In this document: one piece after another, positions 10,359 to 20,600 of the stretch
How the letters are laid out: each line of letters opens with the position of its first letter
Position numbering within the stretch: the first letter of the stretch is position 1
Source: Ligula intestinalis
Lineage: Eukaryota; Platyhelminthes; Cestoda; Diphyllobothriidea; Diphyllobothriidae
NCBI GenBank assembly: GCA_036362985.1
Contig: JAYGXS010000001.1
Location: 74,318,351 to 74,382,350, forward strand
Direction: 5' to 3'
Length of the DNA stretch: 64,000 bases
The notes under the pieces: generated by a model
Database searches by the model: none
Told to the model about the DNA's origin: nothing
What the model saw: the letters and a program-made list of their open reading frames with translations, nothing else
Program-made: the position numbers and the translations under genes

Positions 10359-10359
10359 G

Positions 10360-11801
10360 TGCGATATCGCTTCACGATGATCAAAGTTATATGTGGGAGC
10401 AGGCACAACGTGAAGACCCGCACATCGGGCCGATATACCATAGAAAAATTAGTGAAACCCGATCGTTGAGCATGGACGAGTTAAGGGGGCAGAGCTACGA
10501 AACGCGCTGCCTGCACACAGTTTGGGATAAGTTATTTTCAGATAATGGTGTCCTGTATTATAGAGATAGTGATCAATATCCACGACGTATCTTGCTACCT
10601 CTACCTATGGTAGACGAAGTAATAGAGAGGATAAATATCGAGTTAGGACATGTAGGAATATATAAGACCGAATGGGCACTCAGGCGTAGATATTACTGGC
10701 CCAACTTAAAGCGTTCTGTGTGGAATTAAATTCGGTACTGCACCCTATGTAATCAACTTAAGCCACCGTGACAGCTAAACAGGGCCCCTCTTCCGCCAAT
10801 ATTGACCGGGTATCCCAACGAGCGCGTTGGTGTCGACATAATCGGACCCAAAGCCGAGTCATACAGGCATGATCGGTACGTTTTAGTGATGGTTGATTTC
10901 TTCACAAAGATGGCTGAAGTAGTTGCCTTGCCCGATGTCTTTGCCAACACAGTCTCTCAGGCCATTTTTAATGGTTGAATTTGTAGATGGGGAGACCCCG
11001 ATCAGCTTCACTCTGACAGGGGAAGATCGTTCAAAAACACAACCATACGCAACTTATGTAAGTACCTGCGAATCAATAAAACTCGCACGACTGTGTCCAT
11101 CCGCAAGGTAATAGACAGGTAGAACGGACCAATAGAACCCTAATCGGTTTGCTCAAAGCGTTCGTTGATAGACAGGCTCCCCGAACGTTTGACGATGCAT
11201 TAACAGCCTGTATGCTAGCCTATCGCTCCACGGTACATGCATCGACCCATCAAACCCCCTTGCCCTTATATGCAGCCGAGAAATGCGAATTATGGAGGAT
11301 CTTCAAGTACCTCGCGATAGTAAAGAAGTTCCCATCGGCATTTACCTTACGAGTCCTACCAATAAGATGCGTATCGCCGCAGAAGAAGCGCGAATACATC
11401 TTCAGGAGTCCCAGAGGCGTCAAAAGGAGCACTACGACCGTTTGGCCCACGGAAGTCTTTACAAAGTAGGTAATGTCGGATATATTTCGTTGCCCAGGGA
11501 ATGCCATAAAAGTTTATAGTTGATTGGTGCGGCCCATATACAGTTGCCCGAGTTATTTCGGACACTACGTGCATTATCCAGGGATACGAACGGCCTTTCA
11601 GCCCCGAGTTTACGGTACACTTCAACCGTCTCAAAGTGGGTGGCTGCCCCGCCGAACCAGATCGTAACCCCGTACCCCCACGCAACGAGGTACCACCCAA
11701 AGATATAGAGGAGACTTTCGTACCCGTAGAAAGTAGTCCACATCATTCGGAGGATGAGGTGCACGCAGAGGACAGCGATACCTTTTTTGGGAAGGATGCA
11801 G
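10360..11801 (+). pseudogene. integrase and C-terminal pol of gypsy element 2
   Basis: Linker and zinc module (IELGHVGIYKTEWALRRRYYW, then CTLCNQL), core with GVDIIGP, LHSDRGRSF and QVERTNRTL supplying the D, D and E, then LAYRSTVHASTHQTPL. A C-terminal part (QKEHYDRLAHGSLYKVG) follows in another frame and then an acidic tail. The last stop codon, TAG at 11804-11806, lies inside the start of the 3' LTR, so coding runs up to and into the LTR edge. At least four frame changes and several stops are present. Confidence 0.8.
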
Positions 11802-12154
11802 TGTAGCAAAACCTTTCAGATGGCCTCAATTTTTGTTCATTTTGCACTATATCAAAGATGGCGGCGAACCGTGTCACGACTTGGTTATATCAAGCACACA
11901 TAATCCTATTGGCTAACTGATCGGCTATTTTATGTCGGCGAGTTTATGCTATTGGCTATTGTATAAATTAAGCGTTCCCATTGGTTTAACTTCTATAATA
12001 TGGACTTAACCCTGCTGTCGTTTCCTATATATAGACGGCNNNNNNNNNNGCATTCTTTGTTTGAACGGTGTTGTTCTTCTTTGGGTTTGGTTTGGTCGTT
12101 TTCATCGAGAAATCGCGTTCGTTGTTCTTTCTCGGGTTATAGTCGTACGAAATC
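11802..12154 (+). repeat. 3' LTR of gypsy element 2, with assembly gap
   Basis: Matches the 5' LTR from TGTAGCAAA to TACGAAATC. A run of ten N (12040-12049) replaces what is 185 bases in the 5' LTR (7156-7340), so the gap length is only a placeholder. A purine-rich GGGAAGGATG just upstream (11790-11799) is a candidate polypurine tract. Confidence 0.85.
12040..12049. other. Assembly gap (10 N)
   Basis: Ten undetermined bases inside the 3' LTR. By comparison with the other LTR about 185 bases are missing. Confidence 0.95.
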
Positions 12155-12279
12155 GTCTGCCAATCATCTCCGTTCGCTACACTACAAAATTTAATCACAG
12201 GCATTCCATAACTCATGTTAAAATACCCCCAGAAACTGACTCTTTTTCCATTGGCTACGGTAATCTTACGTGAAAATAA

Positions 12280-12460
12280 CGCCTTCACGGGGGTGTGCTC
12301 GAGCCGGATAAAAATGCCTGTAAAACGAGAAACAAACAGTGTCCTAATAATTTTAGACGTAGGCAGAATAGCATAACCATCAAAATCAAAGAAGACAGAA
12401 ATGGTCATTTCTGGCTTATTTGTCGTTACCAGCTAAAAATAGCCAACGCCATGTGCTACA
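12280..12460 (-). mobile_element. SINE fragment, minus strand
   Basis: On the minus strand this reads GACAAATAAGCCAGAAATGACC and continues to a TTCTGCCTACGTC block. Both match the body of the SINE copies at 18326 and 59370 (AATAAGCCGGAAATGACCAT and CTGCCTATGTC). The tRNA-like head is not recognisable here. Confidence 0.5.
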
Positions 12461-12790
12461 ATCCCCGAGGCTAGAAATCACAACAGCCGCTCCTTTGTCG
12501 CGTTTCCACTCGCCCTCACGGCGGCCAAGGTCTGCTTCACCAATCTCCCTACGTTGGATCTATCTCCCTATCTCTCCATCTGTGTTTTTGATGACTAAAC
12601 ACCCCCTCCCGACCATGCTGCTCCTCCTCACCCCCAGGATTAAGGCCCTCCCGGCTGGGCTCCGGATTCAACGGGGACTACTAGCCAGCCAACCCCCGAG
12701 AGTGGAAGCCGCGAGTTCTTCAGTAGGTGCTTAATACCCTTACAATTGAGCCGTTGACTAATGGCTTTGTCAGTAGCCATTGTGTATAGT
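12461..12790. other. No gene recognised (C-rich coding-unlike stretch)
   Basis: A short open frame (12420-12734) is rich in Pro, Leu and Ser, with no motif. It lies between two SINE fragments and is probably repeat-derived. Confidence 0.4.
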
Positions 12791-12794
12791 TACA

Positions 12795-12930
12795 GTAGCA
12801 GCAACACTTGGGGTTGGTATGACTGACTGATTATGAAATAAGCCTCAAATGGCTATTCGAGTCTCCCTCCTATTTTTCGCTATCTGCCTACGTATAAATG
12901 TTGTTCTTCTCAACGAGCCGCGTAATAGGT
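12795..12930 (+). mobile_element. SINE fragment, plus strand
   Basis: Reads ACTTGGGGTTGGTATGACTGACTGATTATG and then GAAATAAGCCTCAAATGGCTATTCGAGTCTCC, the SINE body that follows the tRNA-like head in the copy at 18326. The head is missing. Confidence 0.55.
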
Positions 12931-13067
12931 GCACTGGAAAAAAACTGGTTCTTGACCAGGGCACGACAGGCGTTATTCGGGTAGCATTTCCAGAAAAAAT
13001 GCCTGAAATGGGAAGGGTATGGTAGTGTAGTGCTCTAATTCAGTGTGCAACGCTTAACTGTTACTTT

Positions 13068-13410
13068 GAAGTTTACTATAATTTTATTATTTCAAAAACA
13101 TAAAAGTGTTAAGCAGCATCCTTTTATTGTTTTTCCAGTTCATTTTTTCCATATTTCAAATGATTGAGAAAGAGAGAAGCCATTGAACATGAATGCGCCC
13201 AAATACGAATGGAATTGTTTTATGGGGTGTGCGATTCCATTGCCTCGCATCGTCAGCAGTGTCTGGATTAAATGGGCGTCAGTTTGAGAACAAGCAGTTA
13301 AAAAACAATAAAATGATACTTCTGAATACTTGTACACTTTTGAAATAATAAAATTATAATTAACCTCAAAGTTACAATTGTTCAAATTGTGTATACATTT
13401 TTATAAACTG
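13068..13410 (-). mobile_element. TIR element family M, copy 1 (inverted)
   Basis: Nearly a reverse complement of the element at 13659-14051 over more than 300 bases. Its outer ends are decayed: where copy 2 has CATACATTTTTGGGACACCCTG, this copy reads ATACATTTTTATAAACTGC. A short open frame on the minus strand (13140-13385) is conserved between the copies (ALIQTLLTM-like to FEIWKK), perhaps only because the copies are young. Confidence 0.7.
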
Positions 13411-13658
13411 CAAGCACAAAACCTATTGGTTAAGGTTATTAAGAAAATGAATTAATGATGACAAAGTTAAAAAAAACTGAGCCACCCGGAGGGATCCATT
13501 CAGGTACCTCCGAGAACGAAGTAGCCGCTATAAGCATAAAGTCGTAATCCACATAATGGCAAGTTAAGTAAGTCGTGAAACGCACACGGGAAGCTATGAA
13601 ATGAATAGGTGAGTTCCCCTTTTGTTATCGAAACCAAGCAAGCACAAATAGCTAAATA

Positions 13659-14051
13659 CAGGGTGTCCCAAAAAATATATACACATTTCAAATAATTGTA
13701 GACTTGGTATTTATTGTGATTTTATTATTTCAAAAATGTAAAAGTAGTCAGAAGTATCATTTTATTGTTTTTTAATGCATGTTCTCAAACTGATGTCCAT
13801 TTAATCCAGACATTGCTGACAATGCAAAGCAATGGAATCGCACACCCCATAAAACAATTTCATTCGCATTTGGGCGCATTCATGTTCAATGGCTTTTCTC
13901 TTTATCAATTATTTGAAATATGGAAAAAATGAACTGGAAAAACAATAAAAGGATGCTGCTTAACACTTTCATGTTTTTCAAATAAGCAAATTATAGTAAA
14001 CCTCAAAAGGAAAAATTGTTCAAAATGCGCATACATTTTTGGGACACCCTG
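13659..14051 (+). mobile_element. TIR element family M, copy 2 with TA target duplication
   Basis: Starts CAGGGTGTCCCAAAAAATAT and ends ATTTTTGGGACACCCTG, which are inverted repeats of each other for about 16 bases, with weaker pairing further in. TA lies directly outside each end (13657-13658 and 14052-14053). A 393-base element with TIRs and TA duplication fits a non-autonomous Tc1/mariner-type transposon. No transposase is recognised. Confidence 0.75.
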
Positions 14052-14053
14052 TA

Positions 14054-14960
14054 TGTAGTAAACCGCATGAAATTTTATGGAAGTGATAAATGGGATCTCA
14101 GTGAAAAGCTGCAGTTAGTCGATAATAAAAGAGAGCGCCAGAAAAAAATGAAAAGGAAGTCTGTCAATTAGGAGGAATGCAGAGAATCAAAACATCTGTA
14201 TGTTCAATTGCGGCCCAAAGGATTCTGCCTTGAGAAGCAGCCAAATGGATAGTCAAATTCCCTGTGGCTGCAAATCGCAGCATAACACAATAGTAAACGT
14301 ATATATCAGCGCCCACAGCTCCATTTCATGCATGCTGCTTGGACGTCAAAAAACGTAAGGTTACGGTCGTGATATTAAACCCTCCCCTGAAGGACAGAGC
14401 TGTCTTTGTTTAAGAAAAAGTATGTTAATGCAGCAATAACAAGGCAATTTTTCTGGTCGATGCCAGCTTCTAAGGGACGTTTTGCAGCAGCTTATGCATT
14501 GCCGTAAGAGGCACCTGCACGTCTGTCTACCTCAACCCTAGCAAAAGATTCCAGTGGTCCCGGGAGTTGAAACAGACTACGCCCAATAAAAAATGGCTGC
14601 AAACTATCAATTCAAAGGAACTGGCGGTCTACTCTAAAGGCGGTGCGATGTGTGTGCGTTGGCCGAATCTCACAGCAAAATCTGTCGCAGAATGGCAACG
14701 AGTAAAGTGTTCAGGTGCTTGAACTGCCAGCTGAAGAAGTGATTATGGCCCAAGTCCATTTTCTTCAGCAGTCGTTCAAACTGAAGAAAGCTCGGAAACA
14801 TGAGCCTTGTGTTTTTAATCGGGAAGATTTTGACGGAGGCCACTTCCGTCTGAGGCCTGTTCCATGGTTCCACGTTATCTTGCTTATCCAATTGTAAAAG
14901 TTTTTGCTCGAATGCCTTGCTTAAGGAAGCTAGGACTGTCAGAGGATCAGACATGGAAGT
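14054..14960. other. No gene recognised between TIR element and Merlin relic
   Basis: Contains a 94-codon minus-strand frame (14670-14954) beginning MSDPLTVLASLSKAFEQKL, which I do not recognise. Retroelement origin is possible but not shown. The rest has no coding signal. Confidence 0.4.
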
Positions 14961-15330
14961 CTAGGTAAATGAGACGATGATCGCTCGTCCTCAATACTAC
15001 CGCTGTTGCAAAGGAAGTCAGCGGTGGCTTTTTGGCATGTATGATGTGTTCAAGAAGGACGCAGTGTGTAAGCAAGTTAATAACCGCTTCCGGGACTCCC
15101 TGAATGCAGTCATAATGGGGCGGGTGGCGGCGGGAAGCATAATTATTTCCGACGCCCGAACAGGCTACTCCAGCTTTCCGAAGCTGATGTACAGCGTATC
15201 AACAGTCTGTAAACTTTGTGAATCCGGAAACGGGTTGTGACACAGTGAGTCAGTGTCCTACGAGCGGTATGAGGACACATCGAAGAAGCGCAATACTGCC
15301 TATGGTTTGCCATCCGAAAGCCTGGGATAT
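14956..15330 (+). pseudogene. Merlin / IS1595-type DDE transposase relic
   Basis: Translated, 14956-15240 gives VNETMIARPQYYRCC, then RWLFGMYDV, then NNRFRDSLNAVI, then GSIIISDARTGYSSF. This follows the family order VDET...YxRG, WxFG(x)xD, R..TL..I and G-S-x-I-x-S-D-x-x-x-x-Y of the ISXO2/IS1595 superfamily, whose eukaryotic members are Merlin transposons. The first catalytic Asp (VDET) is Asn here. After the stop at 15238-15240 a shift to the +2 frame gives GHIEEAQYCLW (Glu codon 15282-15284), plausibly the last catalytic Glu. Upstream exon or N-terminal sequence is not recognised. Assignment rests on remembered motif order. Confidence 0.6.
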
Positions 15331-15392
15331 TTTCTGCCAAACTCTCCCCAGTAGAGATGGAGCTAGTTAAGAGAATTTGACAAGTGCTGTGT

Positions 15393-15925
15393 CCCAACTT
15401 CTAGAGGTGCGCCGCCATAGGCGTAAGCTGATGGGAAACGAAAATCTGAACCCGGAAGATAGTCTACTACTTCGACTGGCAGTGTGCAAAGTTGATGAAC
15501 GTCCTGGCGTAGCCGAAGACACTGATTTCCGTACTGAGCAAGGAAGGTGACCAGTGCCAAGTAATTCCTCCCCATCTTCTGGAAGTAGGTCGGCTACCAG
15601 GAAATTGGTCGGTTAATGAACACAGAAACCCGCAGTTCAGTCAACTGCCAGGCTCGTCGAGTGGTGGATGCCATGAAGTTCTCGGCGTAGTTAAAGTCAA
15701 TCTTGACGGTTGTGCGCAAGGCATATGAGTGATACGCAGAATTTCGCCCCAGTTTTTGAAAGTAAGCCGCCAAACGCCCAAGTGGAAGGCTCTCGAACAC
15801 CGAGACCCTCAACAGTGCGCAGTGCCGGGGACCTCAAGTAAGAGAGCTGACGACGACTCACCCATAGCTGAGCTAAACCATGGTGGTAACGAGCAAGGTT
15901 TATGAATTTTTCCAGCTAAGTTAGC
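15393..15925. repeat. Diverged tandem repeat, period about 178 bases
   Basis: A recognisable unit start (CCCAACTTCTAGAGGTGCGC, CCCATCTTCTGGAAGTAGGT, CCCAGTTTTTGAAAGTAAGC) occurs at 15393, 15571 and 15748, spacings of 178 and 177. A second landmark, GGCGTAGCCGAAGAC versus GGCGTAGTTAAAGTC, repeats with the same offset. Units are clearly diverged. Function unknown. Confidence 0.6.
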
Positions 15926-16067
15926 AGAAATGGCAAGACGAAGCCAGCATGTACGTACTGGGAAAGATACCGGCGAACGGAAAGCGAAACAATGCCAACA
16001 ATTGTGCCCCGTAAGTTGCAGGCGTGAGGCTTGTACAAGCCTACGCGATCTGAAGTCGGTGGTGAGC

Positions 16068-16340
16068 AAGTGAAGTAGGATAATTTGGAAAAAAATGGAC
16101 CCGTGGAATAACCTTCCTGAGACGATTGTTATGTCCCAGTCTATGGAAACATTCAAAAACCGACTTTATATCCATATGTTGCAGTACAACGTGAACGATG
16201 TGACTAATTTACCTTAAAAACACCAGTGCACGATGTGACTCTGTCTACATTTACTGAATTGAACTTTTTTACATGTTTTCTAATTCTTGAGATTTTGATG
16301 TGACAAATAGGAATTTCAAAGGTGGAGCCTATTTGTCTCA
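16068..16340 (+). mobile_element. LINE 3' end of a second family
   Basis: A frame through about 16070-16217 reads WNNLPETIVMSQSMETFKNRL, the characteristic end of CR1/jockey-type reverse transcriptases (WN-LP, FK-RL). A stop follows, then an AT-rich 3' UTR. It lacks the GGCCC hairpin of the family at 1636-6876, so it belongs to another family. Everything upstream of the RT end is missing. Confidence 0.65.
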
Positions 16341-17180
16341 AATCCACTGACTGACTAGCCGCAGTGCGCTGAGGGTTCAAGCGAGCACGAAAAATTAAAG
16401 ACTGTGAGGATCAGTAAACCGCGAGCGGCAGGGACAATGAAATCCATTTGCTGACCGACCAAAGTAACAGTAGATGGCGCGAACAGATGACTGGGCTGGA
16501 CTGCATCACCTGTTGCAATCCCAGACGCTGTTTCACCGTTCGTTACCAATCACTGCCACAAAAACTGTGAATGATGGAAACAGGCGAACCAGTTCACACC
16601 GTTTTTTGAAAAAAAGATAGCGGCTGTTAGTTTACTCGTTAGGGCATTTTTAAAAGGGGATATGCATGAGGAGCATATCCTATAATTATCACAATGTTTT
16701 TAACCAACTGTAGAAAAAATTAAAAAAAAGGAGAAACCATGCGAAAAGGAACACTCCTCCTTAATCTAAGTCTAGTTAAGTACTTTGAAAAGGTACACGT
16801 CACAGCATGGATATTATAAGAACAATCGTTTCTTGGATCAATTTTCTATTCTTACCTATCAGTGACCACTACCTATGGCAAGTGACTAACCAGTACCTTC
16901 TTTGTATAAAGTCAAGATAACGCAAGAAGCGTGGTCTTGGTGATCTTATTTCAAGAAGAGCTTAATGCAAACCCATCTTTTCGATCTGCGTTCTACTTCT
17001 GCAGATTTCCACGTCCCAGTCTTCGTTCTTTTGCCCCTTCTACAAGCAGACCATTTTAAATTACGCATATAATATTCCAAGTTTATCAGCTGATGCAAAT
17101 GGAAAAATTTTGGTAACTTACAAAATAAATTATCAAATAAAACTGCAGATCTTCGAAAATAGAATTTTGCATCGCTGACC
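16341..17180. other. Intergenic upstream of CFAP57
   Basis: No gene recognised. 16341-16560 may be more repeat. GGATATGC and GCATATCC at about 16659-16680 form a small perfect hairpin. Otherwise AT-rich. Confidence 0.5.
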
Positions 17181-17186
17181 TGAAGC

Positions 17187-17200
17187 GTTACCATAGTCAC
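17187..17200 (+). promoter_or_regulatory. X-box (RFX binding site) of CFAP57
   Basis: GTTACCATAGTCAC fits the ciliary X-box consensus GTHNYYATRRNAAC at 13 of 14 positions (A to C at position 12). It ends 32 bases before the CFAP57 ATG and is framed by CTGAAGCG and CGCTTCAG, a perfect 8-base inverted repeat. RFX factors switch on ciliary genes through such sites in animals. Binding is inferred, not shown. Confidence 0.6.
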
Positions 17201-17231
17201 GCTTCAGTGGTGCAAACGAAACTCGTTCGAA

Positions 17232-17696
17232 ATGGCAAGTGGCATCGCTCAACTCAAACACGCCTTTGGTTTCCGAACTGGCATAAATAATGCATTGGCA
17301 TTTAAAGATGAACAAAATCTCCTGTATCCTTGCGGAGCAAATCTTGTTTTGTACAATATTGATCACAAAACCCAAAAATTTATAAGTGGTTTGGAAAAAT
17401 CTGATGGAATGACGTCAATGGCCATGAGCCCCAATCGAAGATATGTGGCTCTGGCAGAAAAAACGGAAGAAAGACCACTTATTATTATATACGATCTTAA
17501 TTCGCTTAAAAGACGAAAGACTTTGTACGATCCGGAGCTTCAGAGCGACGAATTCATAAGCATACATTTTTCCCCGGATTCAATGCATCTAATTTCCCAA
17601 GGAGGCGCACCTGATTGGAAGCTTTCCTATTGGATTTGGCAGAAAAACAAAATTATAGCGTCTACAACAACCTCTTTGGGCAACCCCATCCACGAA
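17232..17696 (+). CDS. CFAP57: CFAP57 exon 1
   Basis: Codes residues 1-155, from the ATG (context GAAATGG, in-frame stop upstream at 17181) to HE before a GTATAA donor. It contains the N-terminal family signature [21 protein letters not shown] and [11 protein letters not shown], the start of the first WD40 propeller. Phase 0 at the 3' end. Confidence 0.92.
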
Positions 17697-20600
17697 GTAT
17701 AAATTTGACCGGCTTATTTAATTTTGTTTCAGGTGTCCATAAATCCTAACGATAGTACACAAATGTGCGTTACAGGAAAAGATAATTTCAAAGTTTACGG
17801 ACTTAATGATGGAGTTATAAAACAAATTGGCATTAGCAAAATTGATCCACAACACTTCTTATGTCACGCATGGATAAACGAAGAACAACTAGCTGTTGGA
17901 ACAGCCAAAGGAACGTGGATATTAATAACTAATGGTGAACCTATCGAAGAGCATGACATGAAGGTAAATATACTCAAAGAAGGTGAACAGTTTGAGGATA
18001 ATCAGTAAGTGATTAGTGCTAATTATTCAATTTTGTTTCCATACAGTTAAATTAGCCAATGCACTTTATCTTATTTGCATGTAACGATCAAATAGACCAT
18101 TATTGACGGTTAAATTCAATTCCAAAAATCTGGTAATAATTCCTCAGAGAATGCTTTTTTATTAACTTGCCAAACAGCTATAATTTCGGGGGTTAAATGC
18201 AGATTACGGCGCGGCTCGAGAGTGAGCCGCAGGGGCACCAGGGGCGGAGTTGTGTGTCTTACAATTGATCGTTGTGTGCGCCTATCTATCACTGTATGTC
18301 TCCGATCAAAAACCGGCAAGAAAAGGAGCCCATGGAACAATGGTTAGAGCATTAGAATTCTAACTAACAAGATCGCGTGTCCGAATCTCGATCGGGGCTC
18401 CAATTTCTGAGGCAACACTTGAGTTGGGTTTGACTAGCTGATGACGGCTAATAAGCCGGAAATGACCATTCTAGTCTCCTTTATCCTTGTTGGATATGCA
18501 GATCTGCCTATGTCATTAGCCGCCTTATGGCATGGGCGCGAGTGTGAGCTCTGAAAGCACCATGGAAGGACACGTGTGTCCTCTAGCCGATCGGTGTAAT
18601 CACCTATCTGTCACTTTATACATGTGTCTACAAACAAAAAACGTGCAAAACAATCAGTCAAGAGTCTATAATTTTGCCAACATCTCAGAATAATCGATTT
18701 TAAAGATTAAAGAGGATCAAGCTTTCAAACCCGATTTCCTTAACACAGACGCATGTTCATTACTGAAGAAAGCAGATAACAGTTTTTCGAAAAAACCTTG
18801 CCACCTAGGAGTGAAAGGACTGCCTTTCCCAAAATTTTCACAAATTTATAAAAAGTGATCAGATATTTTGCGTTATTTTAAGATAAACTTTATAGGTAAA
18901 TTTGCCATTTTTTCCTTTAAAGGCAGGAGCTGGAAGAAGAAAGTCAATTAATCACAATGGAAAGTGCAACTGCAATTGTGGCAACATCAAAATATATTTT
19001 TGTTGCATGTGGTCCAGGATTGGTACACTGCTTCGAGAAAGAAGTGGCGCCGACCAAAAAGGTGCGTACCAAGCAACAAAAGAATAATAATGTGCACTCC
19101 CCTACTCAAATATACCGGCGAACCAAAGAAATACGCATCCCAGCCAATCCAAATAGCAGCTCAGATACCGGTTCATCTAGTCAGCAGATGGTATCAAAAC
19201 TCGTCATAAGCCCATCAGAGGAGACGTTGATTGCCAGCACAACTTCTCATCAACTTTATCTCTACATACTAGTGTCTCCTGACATGGGCATGAGTGGGAA
19301 ACACGAAGTTGGCAATCTACTAAGGAAAAAAGACCAAGGAGGAAATAAAAAAGCTGGAGCTTCCCAAGCAGCAAATGAAGAGGCTGAACAACCTTGTGAA
19401 ATAGACCACTTTGAGCTGCTGGCGCAGGCTTTTCATGAAGACCGCATCTTAGGTTTGGATTGCTGCGTTCGGAAGCCACTAATTGCAACATGCGCTGCCG
19501 ACAGAACAGTGCGTATCTGGAATTTCGAAACAAAGTCAGTTATACTTCCCAACCAATTAAATTTTACCTAAACTATTAAAAGTTACTCCGAAAAGGACTG
19601 CACGCATTTTCGTTTATTTCGTGAGGTAACCTCAAATGATGTGCACCGTTAATTGTCGGAGTAACTAAAAATTTAATAAGCACGACTTTATACCGAAAGA
19701 AAGCTTGCTCAAGTTTTGTCAGTTTTCAATATTATCAGGAAATAAATTAGTAAACAAGACAGCATTAAGAATTGAAAAAGATTATATTCATATAAGTAAC
19801 TCCTAGGAAGTATTTTTTCGACTTCATAAGTCACCACAAAATTACACTATGAAATAAATTAAGAACAAAGCCAAATTTTAGTTAAAAAGGCCAAAATTAG
19901 CCTTCTGAAGTAACCCATTAGCTTTTGTTGAAAATTGTTTTTGTCGACGGTTACCGGCGCTAGGGCAACGAACGTTTTAATTTTGTAGCAGTAGATCAAG
20001 GGGTATTTACCCCCAATATCATACTTATTGAAACTGCTGGCTTTGCTTTTTCTCGGAGAGGATGACGAATACAAAACCTCACAGGAAATAACATCCTTCG
20101 ATATATTCCTTGTTGTGGGTCGAAAATTAACATTTCCAGTTTTCTTTGACCACCGAATATAGAGTTCAATCAGACCCACTCATAGCTTCCTTAGGCCAAA
20201 AATTTGAAAACAATGTTTGGTTGTTCACTGGATTTCAGTTCAAAGTGCGCAATAAAAATGCATCGTACATTGGAGTATCATTAGTTGTGGATAATTCGAA
20301 ATTTCCGACAGTTGCTATCCCATTAACACACGACGAACTGGATGCGCCGTAGACCCGAAGATCCAGGGTGAAATTCAAATTGTCATTTTATTCTGCGATC
20401 CGATAAATTTTGCTAAGGTTCATTTTGTATAATTACCTTCCCCTAGTCTTTTTAAAATAAATAAATTGACATTTCAATCTAAAGAACGAATTTTCAGTAT
20501 ATTTTAATTTTTGACAGGTTTTGAGTTATTTATGTTCAACAGAGCCCATACCATTTTTAATTAAATCGGCTGTGGGTTCAAACTACATTCATGGATACAA

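Larger units (their letters stand above)
6917..12154 (+). mobile_element. Full-length degenerate Ty3/gypsy LTR retrotransposon 2
   Basis: Two LTRs (6917-7445 and 11802-12154, the second with a sequencing gap) flank gag, protease, RT, RNase H and integrase in Ty3/gypsy order on the plus strand. The LTRs are highly similar but not identical. Multiple stops and frame changes occur across pol. No matching target duplication is visible: the bases before 6917 (TAGGG) differ from those after 12154 (GTCTG), so the ends may have rearranged or decayed. Confidence 0.9.

Noticed and set aside
14670..14954. 94-codon minus-strand frame as a gag-like gene
   Set aside because: Start MSDPLTVLAS is suggestive but no capsid or zinc motif is seen and the sequence ends at a stop with no pol nearby.
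18328..18400. Possible functional tRNA gene
   Set aside because: Same reasoning: tRNA-like head of a SINE with a decayed B-box and repeated body.
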